Origin: Aquimarina acroporae
GTDB taxonomy: Bacteria; Bacteroidota; Bacteroidia; Flavobacteriales; Flavobacteriaceae
DNA: 64,000 nucleotides
Direction of reading: 5' to 3'
Assembly: GCF_023195925.1 (NCBI RefSeq)
Contig: NZ_JALPRE010000001.1
Location: 248,001 to 312,000, forward strand
Part shown: piece after piece, positions 44,973 to 54,503 of the stretch
Layout: every line of letters starts with the position of its first letter
Numbering within the stretch: the stretch's first letter is position 1
Program-made: the position numbers and the translations under genes
The notes under the pieces: model-generated
Told to the model about the DNA's origin: nothing
Database searches by the model: none
The model's input: only the letters and a program-made list of their open reading frames with translations

Positions 44973-45018
44973 ATTGAGAAAGAATGTTCCTTTGCTTTTA
45001 CTATTTTAGCCTTAACCT

Positions 45019-46065
45019 ATGCAAATGAAGAAAAAAGCTATCAATACAACCTTTAAGAAAAAAATTCAGCTTCATCTCTCTGTTTTATTGAGTCTTGTTC
45101 TATTGGTATCCTGTATTCAAGTAATAACAACTTCAGAAGAGTATACCTATACTTCATTTATATTTTTCTTTTTACAAGCTGCTACCGGAATACTTCTATT
45201 TATCTCTCCTCCAGTCTATCTTAATATCTATTGGTTAATTCCCAAATTTTTAGTAACTAAAAAGTATGCGCTATACTTTGTTGGTATATCATTACTTATT
45301 GTAATTTGGGGATATTTTATAGGATATTTTGAACCCTGGACAGATCACTACTGGTTTAATCAGCCTTATGAGGGAGTTAGTATGGAAAAGGGATTTCTTC
45401 CTATGATTTTTATTATAGCCATATCTACCTTTTTGCATTTATCCTACCGGTGGTTTATACAACAAACCAAAATCAAAGAAATTGAAAATGAACGCCTTAC
45501 TTATGAGTTATCGTTATTGAAAAATCAAATAAAACCCCATTTTTTCTTCAACACATTAAATAATCTATACGCTCTCGCCCTCGAAAATTCTGAAAAAACA
45601 CCCGAAGTTATTCTAAAGCTTTCAGAAATGATGCGTTATACGATTTATGAATGTAAAGAACCCAAAGTATCTATTAGTAAAGAGATCACATATATCGAAA
45701 ACTATATTGCCCTTCAAAAAATAAGATATCTGGAACAAGGAAACATAACTTTTACCAAAGAAATACAAAATAGTTCTGTTCAAATTTCGCCAATGATTTT
45801 AATCGTATTTATCGAAAATGCTTTTAAACATGGCTTTGAACATATGGAACACAATGGTTTTATAACAATTGATTTAATATCTTCTGAAGACCAACTGTCA
45901 TTTAAGGTGACAAACAATTATGATCCTTATGAAAGAAAAAAAGGTAACGGTCTGGGGCTAGAAAACGTAAAAAGACGCTTAACTTTACTCTATCCCAACC
46001 AACATACATTGGATATTCATGATTACGATGCTGTATATACCGCTGATTTAAAACTAAATCTATAA
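45019..46065 (+). CDS. LytS-type sensor histidine kinase
   Basis: 348 residues (ATG at 45025 is an alternative). Four membrane helices (LSVLLSLVLLVSCIQVI; FIFFFLQAATGILLFISPPVYLNIYWLIP; YALYFVGISLLIVIWGYFIGYF; MIFIIAISTFLHLSYRWFI), then the kinase core with LKNQIKPHFFFNTLNNLY, LIVFIENAFKHGFEH and GLGLENVKRRL. No periplasmic sensor of size. Stop TAA shares a base with the ATG of the regulator. Paralogous to 15951. Confidence 0.9.
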   Translation: MQMKKKAINTTFKKKIQLHLSVLLSLVLLVSCIQVITTSEEYTYTSFIFFFLQAATGILLFISPPVYLNIYWLIPKFLVTKKYALYFVGISLLIVIWGYFIGYFEPWTDHYWFNQPYEGVSMEKGFLPMIFIIAISTFLHLSYRWFIQQTKIKEIENERLTYELSLLKNQIKPHFFFNTLNNLYALALENSEKTPEVILKLSEMMRYTIYECKEPKVSISKEITYIENYIALQKIRYLEQGNITFTKEIQNSSVQISPMILIVFIENAFKHGFEHMEHNGFITIDLISSEDQLSFKVTNNYDPYERKKGNGLGLENVKRRLTLLYPNQHTLDIHDYDAVYTADLKLNL

Positions 46066-46793
46066 TGAATTGTATTATCATTGATGATGAGCCTTTGGCT
46101 CATAAGGTAATTAAGAAGTACTGTGACTCTCTTACTTTTTTAAGAATTGTTGATTCTTTTCACTCTGCAATTGAGGCTATTGGTTATCTCAATGAAAATG
46201 ATATTGATCTTATTTTTCTTGATATTAATATGCCTAAACTTAAAGGATTAGATTTTTTAAGAACACTACAGCATCCTCCCATGGTTATTATCACCTCTGC
46301 ATATCAAGAATATGCCTTAGAGAGTTATGAATTAGATGTGATTGATTATTTGCTGAAACCTTTTAGTTTTGAGCGCTTTATTAAATCGATAAACAAAGCT
46401 CAAACCCAACAAAAATTACGTGCCGAATCTCAAGAAAGTACATCGTACAAAACCCCTCCTACGAATATTGTGAGAAATGATTCTACTAAAGAAAGTATTT
46501 TCATTAAGGGAGATAAAAAAACTCATCAGGTAAATTTTGACGATATTTTGTTTTTAGAAAGCTATGGGAGTTACATCAAAATTCATGTAAATGATGAAGT
46601 TATCATCACCCTAGATAGGTTAAAAAATTATGAAAACCTACTTCCAAAAAGTCAATTTGTTAGAATTCATAAATCCTATATTGTTCCTATAAAAAAGATA
46701 CAAACCATAGAAGGAAACCGAATAAAAGTATCTGGAAAAGAATTACCTATTGGAACGGTGTACAAACATAACCTCGATAGTATCCTAAAATAA
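46065..46793 (+). CDS. LytTR-family response regulator
   Basis: 242 residues. Receiver domain with IIDDEPLAHKVIKKY, phospho-acceptor in DLIFLDINMPKLKGL, VIITSAYQEYA and DYLLKPF. LytTR domain ~150-242 (ILFLESYGSYIKIHV, FVRIHKSYIVPI, GNRIKVSGKELPIG). One-base overlap with its kinase gene. Its likely sites are the GTTCATT repeats at 44922, giving autoregulation plus control of the CPBP protease. Confidence 0.93.
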   Translation: MNCIIIDDEPLAHKVIKKYCDSLTFLRIVDSFHSAIEAIGYLNENDIDLIFLDINMPKLKGLDFLRTLQHPPMVIITSAYQEYALESYELDVIDYLLKPFSFERFIKSINKAQTQQKLRAESQESTSYKTPPTNIVRNDSTKESIFIKGDKKTHQVNFDDILFLESYGSYIKIHVNDEVIITLDRLKNYENLLPKSQFVRIHKSYIVPIKKIQTIEGNRIKVSGKELPIGTVYKHNLDSILK

Positions 46794-47558
46794 TTATCGA
46801 ATATGACTCCCGGCATTTATATCAATAGTCGCTCCTGTCGCATGATCCATAAGGCCACTGCACATTAAACCAACCAAAGATGTAAGATCTTCTGGTTTGG
46901 TAAGCTCGTTCAGCGCTATTTCATCTAATACCTTTTGTGCTCCATACGTATTAATAAAGCTCTCTGCCATTTGTGTACGTGTAAACCCAGGAGAAAGAAT
47001 GAAAGAAACGATATTATGTTTTCCAAATGAACGAGCAACACTTCTTGCAAGGGAAACTAAACCTCCTTTGGAGGCAGCATAGGCAAGGTATTCTTCAGTT
47101 TCCCCTCTAAAAACTGCACGACTACCTATATAAATAAATTTACCTTTTCCTTTTTTCATAAAATGATCTATTCCCAATTTGGTCAATAATCCTACAGAAT
47201 GAAGATTAATATCGATTGTTTTTTTCCAAACAGCAAACCACTCTTTGGATTCTGTATCTGTAGAATGAGGAATAAATACACCTGCATTAAGAATTATAGT
47301 ATCTACATGACCAAAAGCTTCTTCTACTTCTGCAAAAAGCGAAAACACCTCTTCTTCATTTGAAAGATTTGCCTGAAAAGGTCGAGATTCTGAGTCTTTA
47401 TATTTAGTGAGTAACGACGCTACTGCCTTTTGATCAGAATTATAATGCAAGGCGACCTTGGCTCCCATTCTCATTAAGAATTCTGCAATAGCATTTCCTA
47501 TTCCTTTTGACGCTCCGGTAACTAATATTACTTTTTGACTGAGATCAATGTTTATCAT
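46794..47558 (-). CDS. Short-chain dehydrogenase/reductase
   Basis: 254 residues, classical SDR: TGASKGIG, LHYNSDQ after beta-2, ILNAGVFIP, IYIGSRAVFRG (serine) and YAASKGGL (Tyr/Lys), ending in a GATIDINAGSHIR. FabG-like proportions. Substrate unknown. It is convergent with the LytTR gene, with no intergenic space. Confidence 0.88.
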   Translation of the reverse strand: MINIDLSQKVILVTGASKGIGNAIAEFLMRMGAKVALHYNSDQKAVASLLTKYKDSESRPFQANLSNEEEVFSLFAEVEEAFGHVDTIILNAGVFIPHSTDTESKEWFAVWKKTIDINLHSVGLLTKLGIDHFMKKGKGKFIYIGSRAVFRGETEEYLAYAASKGGLVSLARSVARSFGKHNIVSFILSPGFTRTQMAESFINTYGAQKVLDEIALNELTKPEDLTSLVGLMCSGLMDHATGATIDINAGSHIR

Positions 47559-47609
47559 GAGATATATTTGCTATAAATATACTAATGAAATAGCAATTTT
47601 GTCATAAAA

Positions 47610-47643
47610 CAAAAGCCAGATTTAATGATAAATCTAGCTTTTG
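47610..47643. terminator. Terminator hairpin
   Basis: 15-base arms 47610-47624 and 47629-47643 pair with one mismatch, loop ATGA. It lies 30 bases past the S41 gene stop. Confidence 0.7.
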
Positions 47644-47672
47644 AAGTTCAATAGGAGGTACACTTAAACAAA

Positions 47673-48998
47673 TTACTTTTTTTCCTGAAAAGCTTTTAAG
47701 TTGTTTTGAAATAATTCTAATTGTTCATCTTTGTTTTCTGTAGCAGTTTTTACTGCCCTTTGATAATTAATTAAAGCCAAATCTTTTTGATTATTTGTAG
47801 CGAGTGCTTCGGCATAACTATCATAAACATTTGCCGATTTAGGAAATAGTGTTGTATTTGCATTGAATATAGCTAATGCAGCCTCTTTTTGGCCTCTTTG
47901 CAAATAAGAATACCCTAAACCATTTATCTCAGGCTCGTCTAGGATCCCAGAGGTAACTAAATATTCCAATTGTTTGATAATTTCTGTATTATCATTCTTT
48001 AATTCATTGATTGCATTTTCCAAAGGCTTAAAAAGAACATCATTATACTTTGCCGCTTCTAATTTGGCTAGTTCTTTGGCCTTCGCTAAAGCATCACTTG
48101 CTTTAATTTTAATATCTGGGGTAACTCCCGTTCCTTCCCAATTGGTCTTTGTTACTGTATTTACCGTTCTGGCAAAGGGAATACTAATTCCAAAATCTGT
48201 TCCATCTATACTATGATATCTGGTAGGATGTGCTCCCCCTCCGGTTACTTCTCCTATAACAACAGCCCTTTTTCTACTTTGCATGGTATACGAAAAGTCT
48301 TCAGCTCCCGAAAAAGTTTTTTTACTGGTCAATATATATACCGGAACCTTAGGACGTTTGGGTCCTATGGTTTTTACTACCCACATTTCTTCAGAATGAT
48401 TATCTGCTCTTGAATGAATGGTATTCAGTAACAATTTTTCTTCAAAAAAATAACTCGATAAATAGTTTACCGTTATTGGGCTTCCTCCTCCATTTCTTCT
48501 CATATCTATAATGATAGCATCAGCAACTTGCATTTCATTCATGACCAAGTCTATTTTAGAAGTATGAATGGGAGTACCGCCAAAATAGGCCAGATCTATA
48601 TACCCAATATTCCCTTCCATAAGTGTAAAACCTCGTAACATAGGAGCATTATATCTACTAAAATTATCTTTAAAAGTACTTTCTTTCTTACTAGACTTAC
48701 TAGTTTGCTTGTTCCATCTAAATCGAAGATGTTTATCTTTTGTAATACTTCTCATTTCTTGAGTAAGGAACTCTGCAAAATCACCAGGCGATTTTCCTTC
48801 AAAACTCCCTTCTTTCATTAGTTTATCAAGATGTGTATTTGTTTCTTTTGCTTTATCCAAAAAGATATAGTTTGTCTCCAGTAGTTTTTGAACCTTTTCT
48901 ACTGTTTGATTATATGGTGACTGTCCGTAACTGATTGATTGATGTAAAAGCGCTATTAAAAGTGAAATCAATTTTGCAAGCGCAAGGATTCTTTGCAT
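47673..48998 (-). CDS. S41-family peptidase with TPR tail
   Basis: 441 residues, signal peptide LALAKLISLLIALLHQSISYGQ. S41 core: IGYIDLAYFGG, ADAIIIDMRRNGGGSP, VYILTSKKTFSGAEDFSY (nucleophile serine in the TFSGAEDF block) and VIGEVTGGGAHP. C-terminal TPR-like repeats (YLQRGQKEAALAIFNANTTLFPKSANVYDSYAEALA). Exported or envelope protease of the tricorn/interphotoreceptor type; substrate unknown. It follows the MarR gene by 23 bases, so it is probably MarR-controlled. Confidence 0.88.
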   Translation of the reverse strand: MQRILALAKLISLLIALLHQSISYGQSPYNQTVEKVQKLLETNYIFLDKAKETNTHLDKLMKEGSFEGKSPGDFAEFLTQEMRSITKDKHLRFRWNKQTSKSSKKESTFKDNFSRYNAPMLRGFTLMEGNIGYIDLAYFGGTPIHTSKIDLVMNEMQVADAIIIDMRRNGGGSPITVNYLSSYFFEEKLLLNTIHSRADNHSEEMWVVKTIGPKRPKVPVYILTSKKTFSGAEDFSYTMQSRKRAVVIGEVTGGGAHPTRYHSIDGTDFGISIPFARTVNTVTKTNWEGTGVTPDIKIKASDALAKAKELAKLEAAKYNDVLFKPLENAINELKNDNTEIIKQLEYLVTSGILDEPEINGLGYSYLQRGQKEAALAIFNANTTLFPKSANVYDSYAEALATNNQKDLALINYQRAVKTATENKDEQLELFQNNLKAFQEKK

Positions 48999-49021
48999 AA
49001 TACTATTGTTTTAAGTTAATA

Positions 49022-49465
49022 CTATTGATTCGTTGTACAATTGATGATAATTTTATCTAAAACTTTTTCTACCTGCTCAATTTCATCGATAGATATTCCG
49101 GCTAAAGCCTTTTTTCGATTCTCCAAAATAACAGGAGGCAACTTTTCTAAAACTGTTTTCCCCTTATCTGTTATTTCTATATTGTATCGTCTTCTATCCT
49201 CTTCATTGGTAGATCTTACCAGATATTCTTTCTTCACCATAAGATCTATCATTCGAGTCATAGAGGCATTATCTTTAAACACCAATGCAGCAATTTCTTT
49301 TTGTGAAAGCTCAGGATAATGTTTCAGAAACAACAATATTAACCCTTGGTCTACGGTAATATCTTGTACTTTCTCTGATATCTTTTTTTGAGCATACTTT
49401 CTATATTCTTTTATCGCTCTTTCTACTTTATAAAAAACTACCTGCGTAGGAATTTCAATACTCAT
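49022..49465 (-). CDS. MarR-family regulator
   Basis: 147 residues, MarR winged-helix fold: VDQGLILLFLKHYPELSQKEIAALVFKDNASMTRMIDLMVKKEYLVRSTNEEDRRRYNIEITDKG. DNA recognition helix and wing (EEDRRRY) are clear. Heads an operon with the S41 peptidase. A TTGATATATCAA palindrome lies just upstream of its start and is the likely autoregulatory site. Confidence 0.92.
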   Translation of the reverse strand: MSIEIPTQVVFYKVERAIKEYRKYAQKKISEKVQDITVDQGLILLFLKHYPELSQKEIAALVFKDNASMTRMIDLMVKKEYLVRSTNEEDRRRYNIEITDKGKTVLEKLPPVILENRKKALAGISIDEIEQVEKVLDKIIINCTTNQ

Positions 49466-49490
49466 GGATATTTATTTGATACAAATATAT

Positions 49491-49502
49491 TTGATATATC
49501 AA
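49491..49502. promoter_or_regulatory. Palindrome upstream of MarR gene
   Basis: TTGATATATCAA, perfect 12-bp palindrome 26 bases upstream of the ATG at 49465, with a related half site TTTGATACAAA at 49474-49484. Fits MarR-family operators. Confidence 0.5.
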
Positions 49503-49719
49503 TTAAAAACATTACTGATAAGATTATTTTAACATTTATATTCCTAAACCCTTATGTATATGCTATAAGGCAACCTAAAAAACACATAATATTAACATCT
49601 GTTCTAAGAGCAATCTCTTTAAAAAACCTTATATTTAAGGTAGATCCTTTCTTGTCGATATTTTACCATTTAGACAAAACACACAATTCATTTTTTACTT
49701 AACTTTTAATTCCAAAACT

Positions 49720-51243
49720 ATGAGTATTTCTCAGGCTTCTCCCAAAAGTAGCATTCAAAAACCCAACTTTAAATCCCAATATGAAAACTATATTGGAGGA
49801 AAATGGACAACCCCTGTTAAAGGACAATATTTTGACAACATTTCTCCTGTAGATGGAAACAGTTTTACCAAAGTAGCGCGATCAACTTCTGAAGACATTG
49901 AGTTAGCAATAGATGCTGCGTGGAATGCAGCTCCAGAATGGAATAATGCTTCAGCAACTTTCAGAAGCAACTGCCTACTAAAAATTGCAGATAAAATAGA
50001 AGAAAACTTAGAAGATCTAGCAAGAGCTGAAACCTGGGATAATGGTAAGGCGGTACGTGAAACTCTTGCTGCAGACTTACCTCTGGCGGTAGATCACTTT
50101 AGATACTTTGCTGGTGTAATTCGTGCCGAAGAAGGTTCTGTAAGCGAGTTGGATGCAGAAACCGTGTCCTTAAATCTTCAGGAACCCCTAGGTGTTGTTG
50201 GACAAATTATACCCTGGAACTTTCCTTTATTGATGGCCACCTGGAAAATTGCTCCAGCTCTTGCGGCAGGAAATTGTATCGTTCTTAAACCAGCAGAACA
50301 AACACCAGTTGGTATTATGATTCTAATGGAACTAATCGAAGGTATTTTACCCGATGGTGTTCTTAATGTAGTAAACGGTTTTGGTCCCGAGGCAGGAAAA
50401 CCTTTGGCCTCTAGCCCAAGAATAAATAAAGTTGCTTTTACTGGTGAAACTACTACAGGACAACTTATCATGCAATATGCGTCTAAAAACATTACTCCTG
50501 TAACCCTTGAACTGGGAGGTAAATCTCCAAATATTTTCTTTGAAAGCATTATGGATGCAGATGATGATTTCTTTGATAAAGCTATAGAAGGAGCCGTAAT
50601 GTTTGCTTTGAACCAAGGTGAAGTATGCACATGCCCCTCTAGAATTCTAATTCAAGAAAATATTTATGATCAGTTTATTCAACGAGTTATTGAAAGAACT
50701 GAAGCGATAAAACTGGGGCATCCTCTGGACCCACAAACCATGATGGGTGCTCAAGCATCTAATGATCAATTTGAGAAGATACTCAACTATATCAATATTG
50801 GTAAGGATGAAGGTTGCGAAGTGTTAACTGGTGGTGAAGAAGGTTATATTGAAGGACTTGAAAAAGGGTTTTATATCAAGCCTACTTTACTGAAAGGCAA
50901 CAATAAAATGCGAGTGTTCCAAGAAGAAATTTTTGGTCCGGTAGCTTGCGTAACTACTTTTAAAAATGAAGCTGAAGCTATAGAAATTGCCAACGATACT
51001 CTTTATGGTTTAGGTGCAGGTGTATGGACACGTGATATGCATCAGGCGTACCAAATATCTAGAGCAGTTCAGGCCGGAAGAGTTTGGGTAAACTGTTATC
51101 ACAACTACCCTGCTCATGCTCCATTTGGAGGGTATAAAAAATCCGGTATCGGACGAGAAAACCATAAAATGATGCTTAATCATTATCGCCAAACTAAAAA
51201 TATGTTGATCTCATACGATAAAAAGGCATTAGGCTTCTTCTAA
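49720..51243 (+). CDS. Aldehyde dehydrogenase (NAD-dependent)
   Basis: 507 residues, full [59 protein letters not shown], cofactor/general-base LELGGKSP and catalytic cysteine in [11 protein letters not shown], ending [22 protein letters not shown]. Resembles the acetaldehyde/alcohol-oxidation (ExaC/AcoD-like) branch. The next gene, DUF779, starts 11 bases later and is a known companion of this branch. Confidence 0.95.
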   Translation: MSISQASPKSSIQKPNFKSQYENYIGGKWTTPVKGQYFDNISPVDGNSFTKVARSTSEDIELAIDAAWNAAPEWNNASATFRSNCLLKIADKIEENLEDLARAETWDNGKAVRETLAADLPLAVDHFRYFAGVIRAEEGSVSELDAETVSLNLQEPLGVVGQIIPWNFPLLMATWKIAPALAAGNCIVLKPAEQTPVGIMILMELIEGILPDGVLNVVNGFGPEAGKPLASSPRINKVAFTGETTTGQLIMQYASKNITPVTLELGGKSPNIFFESIMDADDDFFDKAIEGAVMFALNQGEVCTCPSRILIQENIYDQFIQRVIERTEAIKLGHPLDPQTMMGAQASNDQFEKILNYINIGKDEGCEVLTGGEEGYIEGLEKGFYIKPTLLKGNNKMRVFQEEIFGPVACVTTFKNEAEAIEIANDTLYGLGAGVWTRDMHQAYQISRAVQAGRVWVNCYHNYPAHAPFGGYKKSGIGRENHKMMLNHYRQTKNMLISYDKKALGFF

Positions 51244-51254
51244 AAACAGATATT

Positions 51255-51638
51255 ATGATACCAAGGGTAATAATTACCGATGCGGCAAAGGCCGTTGTCG
51301 AAACCCTTAAAAAAGAACACGGGGAGTTGATGTTTCATCAAAGTGGAGGATGCTGTGATGGCTCCTCCCCGATGTGCTTTGAAAAGGGTGAGTTAATGAT
51401 TAACGAAACCGATATTTGGCTAGGTACAATTCATGGATGTGATTTTTACATGTCTAACGACCAATTTGAGTACTGGAAACATACTCAGATTACCGTAGAT
51501 GTCACACAGGGGCGTGGAGCTAGTTTTTCTCTTGAGATTCCCATGGGAGTACGATTTGTTATCAAATCCCGAATGTATACAGAAGATGAAGTCAATAATC
51601 TCTCGCCTATTCATAAAGGTGAAAGCTCTATAGCCTAA
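51255..51638 (+). CDS. DUF779 protein
   Basis: 127 residues with conserved DUF779 features: LMFHQSGGCCDGSSPMCFEKGEL (a cysteine cluster suited to metal binding), WLGTIHGCDFYMS and GRGASFSLEIPMGVRFVIKSR. Function of the family is not established; it is typically next to aldehyde dehydrogenase genes, as here. Its stop overlaps the convergent FKBP-YceI gene by 4 bases. Confidence 0.9.
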   Translation: MIPRVIITDAAKAVVETLKKEHGELMFHQSGGCCDGSSPMCFEKGELMINETDIWLGTIHGCDFYMSNDQFEYWKHTQITVDVTQGRGASFSLEIPMGVRFVIKSRMYTEDEVNNLSPIHKGESSIA

Positions 51639-52600
51639 TTCGATACCAAAGTGACTTCAAATTCAATATCATCAGACAGTGTATTTTCTCCAATGGTTCT
51701 TAGTATACTTTTTGATTCATAGGTTACTTCCCATCGTGTTCTATCTATCGCAAATTGTGATGTAAACACCGTACTTCCTTTCTCATTTTCAAATTCACCT
51801 TGAAAATGTATAGGTTTCCGTATTCCCTTAATGGTGAGCAAAGCTTCTATTGCTACTTTGGGGAACATGGTATTATCTATTTTGGTAATTTCAAGTGTTG
51901 AAACGGGGTATACATTGGTTTCAAAAAAGTCTTCATTCTTCAGATGATCTACCAGTATTTCATTATACTTTCCGTCAGTATTTCGAATAGAATTCATATC
52001 GATTTCAAATTTCCCTCCGTCTATGATTCCCGCATTTACAAACCATTCGCCTTTATTTAACTTAACTGTTCCATAATGTTTGTTGATTCCTATGAGATTG
52101 GACCCTGTCCAAATAATTTCACTTTTATCGATATTCACACTAATAGCCTCCTTTGGATTTTTCTTTATGATATTATCTTTTTGTAACACATCTAAAAGCT
52201 CTATCTCATAAACCAAAATGGAATCTGGATGAGGAAATGTAATATTGCCCGTTCTTTTACTTAATGCTGGCGGCACGATAAGCTTTCTCACTTCTCCTTT
52301 TTTCATACCTCGTAAACCTTCGTCTACACCGTTGATTACATGATTTCCTCCAATCAACACTTTTATTGGTTGATCTGATTTTCTTGAAGAATATACCTCT
52401 TCGTTATTTCTGTAGGTAGTGATTTCATGAATAAGAACCTCTTGTCCTTCTATAACCGGTTTTCCTTTTCCTTCTTTAAGTATGCTATATTGAAGACCCG
52501 AATCTGTTGTAATTAAAGAAGTACGTTTATCATTTGCGTATTGAGAACATGATGCTGTAATTATTAAAAGTAGTATTGAAAGTGATTTAAATTGATTCAT
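51635..52600 (-). CDS. FKBP-type prolyl isomerase fused to YceI domain
   Basis: 321 residues. Lipoprotein signal (LLLIITASC, cysteine ~18). FKBP domain ~25-140: LQYSILKEGKGKPVIEGQEVLIHEITTY, VINGVDEGLRGMKKGEVRKLIVPPALSKR, DSILVYEIELLDV. C-terminal YceI domain ~150-321: IIWTGSNLIGINKHYGTVKL, MNSIRNTDGKYNEILVDHLKNEDFFETNVYPVSTLEITK. Anchored in the envelope; folding help plus hydrophobic-ligand binding in one chain. Divergent from the winged-helix regulator at 52728. Confidence 0.9.
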   Translation of the reverse strand: MNQFKSLSILLLIITASCSQYANDKRTSLITTDSGLQYSILKEGKGKPVIEGQEVLIHEITTYRNNEEVYSSRKSDQPIKVLIGGNHVINGVDEGLRGMKKGEVRKLIVPPALSKRTGNITFPHPDSILVYEIELLDVLQKDNIIKKNPKEAISVNIDKSEIIWTGSNLIGINKHYGTVKLNKGEWFVNAGIIDGGKFEIDMNSIRNTDGKYNEILVDHLKNEDFFETNVYPVSTLEITKIDNTMFPKVAIEALLTIKGIRKPIHFQGEFENEKGSTVFTSQFAIDRTRWEVTYESKSILRTIGENTLSDDIEFEVTLVSN

Positions 52601-52690
52601 TTTGGTTTTGTTTCTTTTTATATTATACTTGGTTTTAAATTCGAATACGCTAAATGTAGAAGCGAATACAACTAAACCGTTACTCTGAAT

Positions 52691-52724
52691 TGTAAAAAAG
52701 TGTAACCAAACTGTAAAATTGTAA
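52691..52724 (+). promoter_or_regulatory. Four TGTAA direct repeats
   Basis: TGTAA at 52691, 52701, 52712 and 52720 (steps 10, 11, 8). OmpR-type winged-helix proteins bind direct repeats of about 10-11 bp, so this is the likely site of the regulator that starts at 52728, in the shared upstream region with the FKBP-YceI gene. Confidence 0.55.
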
Positions 52725-52727
52725 TCT

Positions 52728-53618
52728 TTGAAACTTTACAAGACACATAGAATACTGAAAATAAAAGCTATAGCAAGCTTTCTTCTATATATGACCTTTT
52801 CACAAATCATATTTAGTCAAGACAATTTTCAGTATCAAGAAGAAAAAGTAAAAATAGCGTTGCGTGAAATTGGTAACACTCTACTCCTATCAAATCAAGA
52901 TTCTATCACTCGAGTAATGCCAGTTCTAAGAATAAACTCAGACGAGTATTTATTAACCTTAGAATCAAACATATCTATAGACCCGGAAGTATTGGTTGAT
53001 GCTACTCAAACGTCTTTCCGAAATAGTGAAATAGATAATGAATATATTGTTGAAGTACTTGATTGTAGTATTAAAGAAGTGGTATATAGTTATCAAATCA
53101 AAGGACATAGAGGGAAAGATATTGTTCCCTGTGCAGGGCGCCAAATTCCAAAAAATTGTTACGAAATAAGAGTAGTGTTTTTATCTGAAAAACCTAACAC
53201 TGCCCAAACTATAATACCTGTTATATTAGGAGGCATGGGACTTCTTTTGCTTCTAACTATATTATTTTTTAAGTTCTCAAACCTTAAAATTGTAAAGAAA
53301 ACAACACTTTCACAACCCGTAGAGAATGGTGTGAGACTCGGAAACTATGTATTCTATACAGATCAACAACTAGCAAAACAAGGAAAAGAGATTATTAAAT
53401 TTACCACCAAAGAATCTGAAATCTTAAAACTATTAATTCAAAGTCCTAATCAAATTATCACTAGAGAAGAATTAATTAAAACCGTTTGGGAAGACAATGG
53501 CGTTTTTGTTGGGCGAAGTTTAGATATGTTTATCTCTAAACTTCGAAAAAAGATAGGTAACGATACCTCTTTGAAAATCATAAATATACATGGCGTAGGA
53601 TATAAAATTGAAGTATAA
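52728..53618 (+). CDS. Membrane-bound winged-helix (OmpR/CadC-like) regulator
   Basis: 296 residues starting at TTG 52728; no ATG is available until after the signal region. N-terminal signal/anchor (IKAIASFLLYMTFSQIIFSQ), an exported domain of ~140 residues (contains DCSIKEVVYSYQIKGHRGKDIVPCAGRQIPKNCYEIRV), TM ~160-180 (IIPVILGGMGLLLLLTILFF), and a C-terminal Trans_reg_C winged helix (ESEILKLLIQSPNQIITREELIKTVWEDNGVFVGRSLDMFISKLRKKIG). One-component transmembrane activator. Likely target is the divergent FKBP-YceI gene. Confidence 0.85.
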   Translation: MKLYKTHRILKIKAIASFLLYMTFSQIIFSQDNFQYQEEKVKIALREIGNTLLLSNQDSITRVMPVLRINSDEYLLTLESNISIDPEVLVDATQTSFRNSEIDNEYIVEVLDCSIKEVVYSYQIKGHRGKDIVPCAGRQIPKNCYEIRVVFLSEKPNTAQTIIPVILGGMGLLLLLTILFFKFSNLKIVKKTTLSQPVENGVRLGNYVFYTDQQLAKQGKEIIKFTTKESEILKLLIQSPNQIITREELIKTVWEDNGVFVGRSLDMFISKLRKKIGNDTSLKIINIHGVGYKIEV

Positions 53619-53632
53619 ATCAAATTCAAATA

Positions 53633-54295
53633 TTACGATTTAGATCCTTTTACGCCTACCAAAACCCATATCTTTTTTGCAGATTCATTTTCCCAGTTCC
53701 CAAAATCTTTAATTTCATTAGTAATCAAAAAACCTGCATCCTTTAATTCTTTTCTTACATATTTTGATGATAATGTATGAGCATCTGTTTGTTCTTTACG
53801 AGATTTGTTACGCATATGATTTTTCAGTTTTTCAATTACTACTATACGCCCATTGGGCTTTAATGCTTTCATTACATGCTCCAGTATAACCATATAATCA
53901 TCCATCTCATGATAGGTATCCATAATAACCACAACATCTAGTTGTTGAGTAGGTAACTTAGGGTTGTCATAATCTCCCAGTACGGTTTTTACATTATTTA
54001 GTTTTCTACTCTTTAGATGTTCGTCTAATTTTTCTAACCTGTCTTTTCTTACATCTACGGCATAAACTTTTCCCTTTACTCCAACCTTTCTAGACATATG
54101 TATAGTTAAATACCCTTCATGACAACCTATATCTGCAACTACACTCCCTTCGCCTATATCGGCCAGGTTAAAAATCTCAGGGACATCCATCCAACCATCT
54201 CTTTCTTCCCAATCGTATTCTTTATACTGAGCTTTTACACTTAAAACTACAAATAGAAGAAACAAAAAACATAACAGTTTGCGATTATGATTCAT
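53633..54295 (-). CDS. Exported class I SAM methyltransferase
   Basis: 220 residues with a signal peptide (LLCFLFLLFVVLSVKAQ). Rossmann methyltransferase: VVADIGCHEGYLTIHMSRKVGVKGKVYAVDVRKDRL, motif II-III VKTVLGDYDNP, LDVVVIMDTYHEMDD and LKPNGRIVVIEKLK. An export signal on a SAM-dependent enzyme is odd, as AdoMet is cytoplasmic, but such proteins recur in Bacteroidota. Convergent context: the microprotein array starts 289 bases past its 5' end, on the opposite strand. Confidence 0.85.
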   Translation of the reverse strand: MNHNRKLLCFLFLLFVVLSVKAQYKEYDWEERDGWMDVPEIFNLADIGEGSVVADIGCHEGYLTIHMSRKVGVKGKVYAVDVRKDRLEKLDEHLKSRKLNNVKTVLGDYDNPKLPTQQLDVVVIMDTYHEMDDYMVILEHVMKALKPNGRIVVIEKLKNHMRNKSRKEQTDAHTLSSKYVRKELKDAGFLITNEIKDFGNWENESAKKIWVLVGVKGSKS

Positions 54296-54503
54296 AACAT
54301 TTCTCTTTAATTGATTGACTACACCTATGAAAATAATCGATAATTAATGGTTACATACACCTTTTATGAAAAATTTGTGTTCACAGTTGAGTTTATAGCT
54401 CTTTTTTATGATTTCCTTAGCAATAGCAAGTATTTTGAGGTTACCTCTCTCCTATTTTTAAGTTAGCAAAAACTCCTAAAAATGTTAATAATTGTTAAAA
54501 TAG

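Noticed and set aside
49388-49702. Plus-strand 104-aa frame over the MarR 5' end
   Set aside because: Antisense to MarR coding sequence for a third of its length, low-complexity hydrophobic translation, crosses the MarR palindrome; a shadow frame.
50178-50630. Long minus-strand frame inside the aldehyde dehydrogenase gene
   Set aside because: Shadow of a strongly conserved enzyme gene on the other strand.
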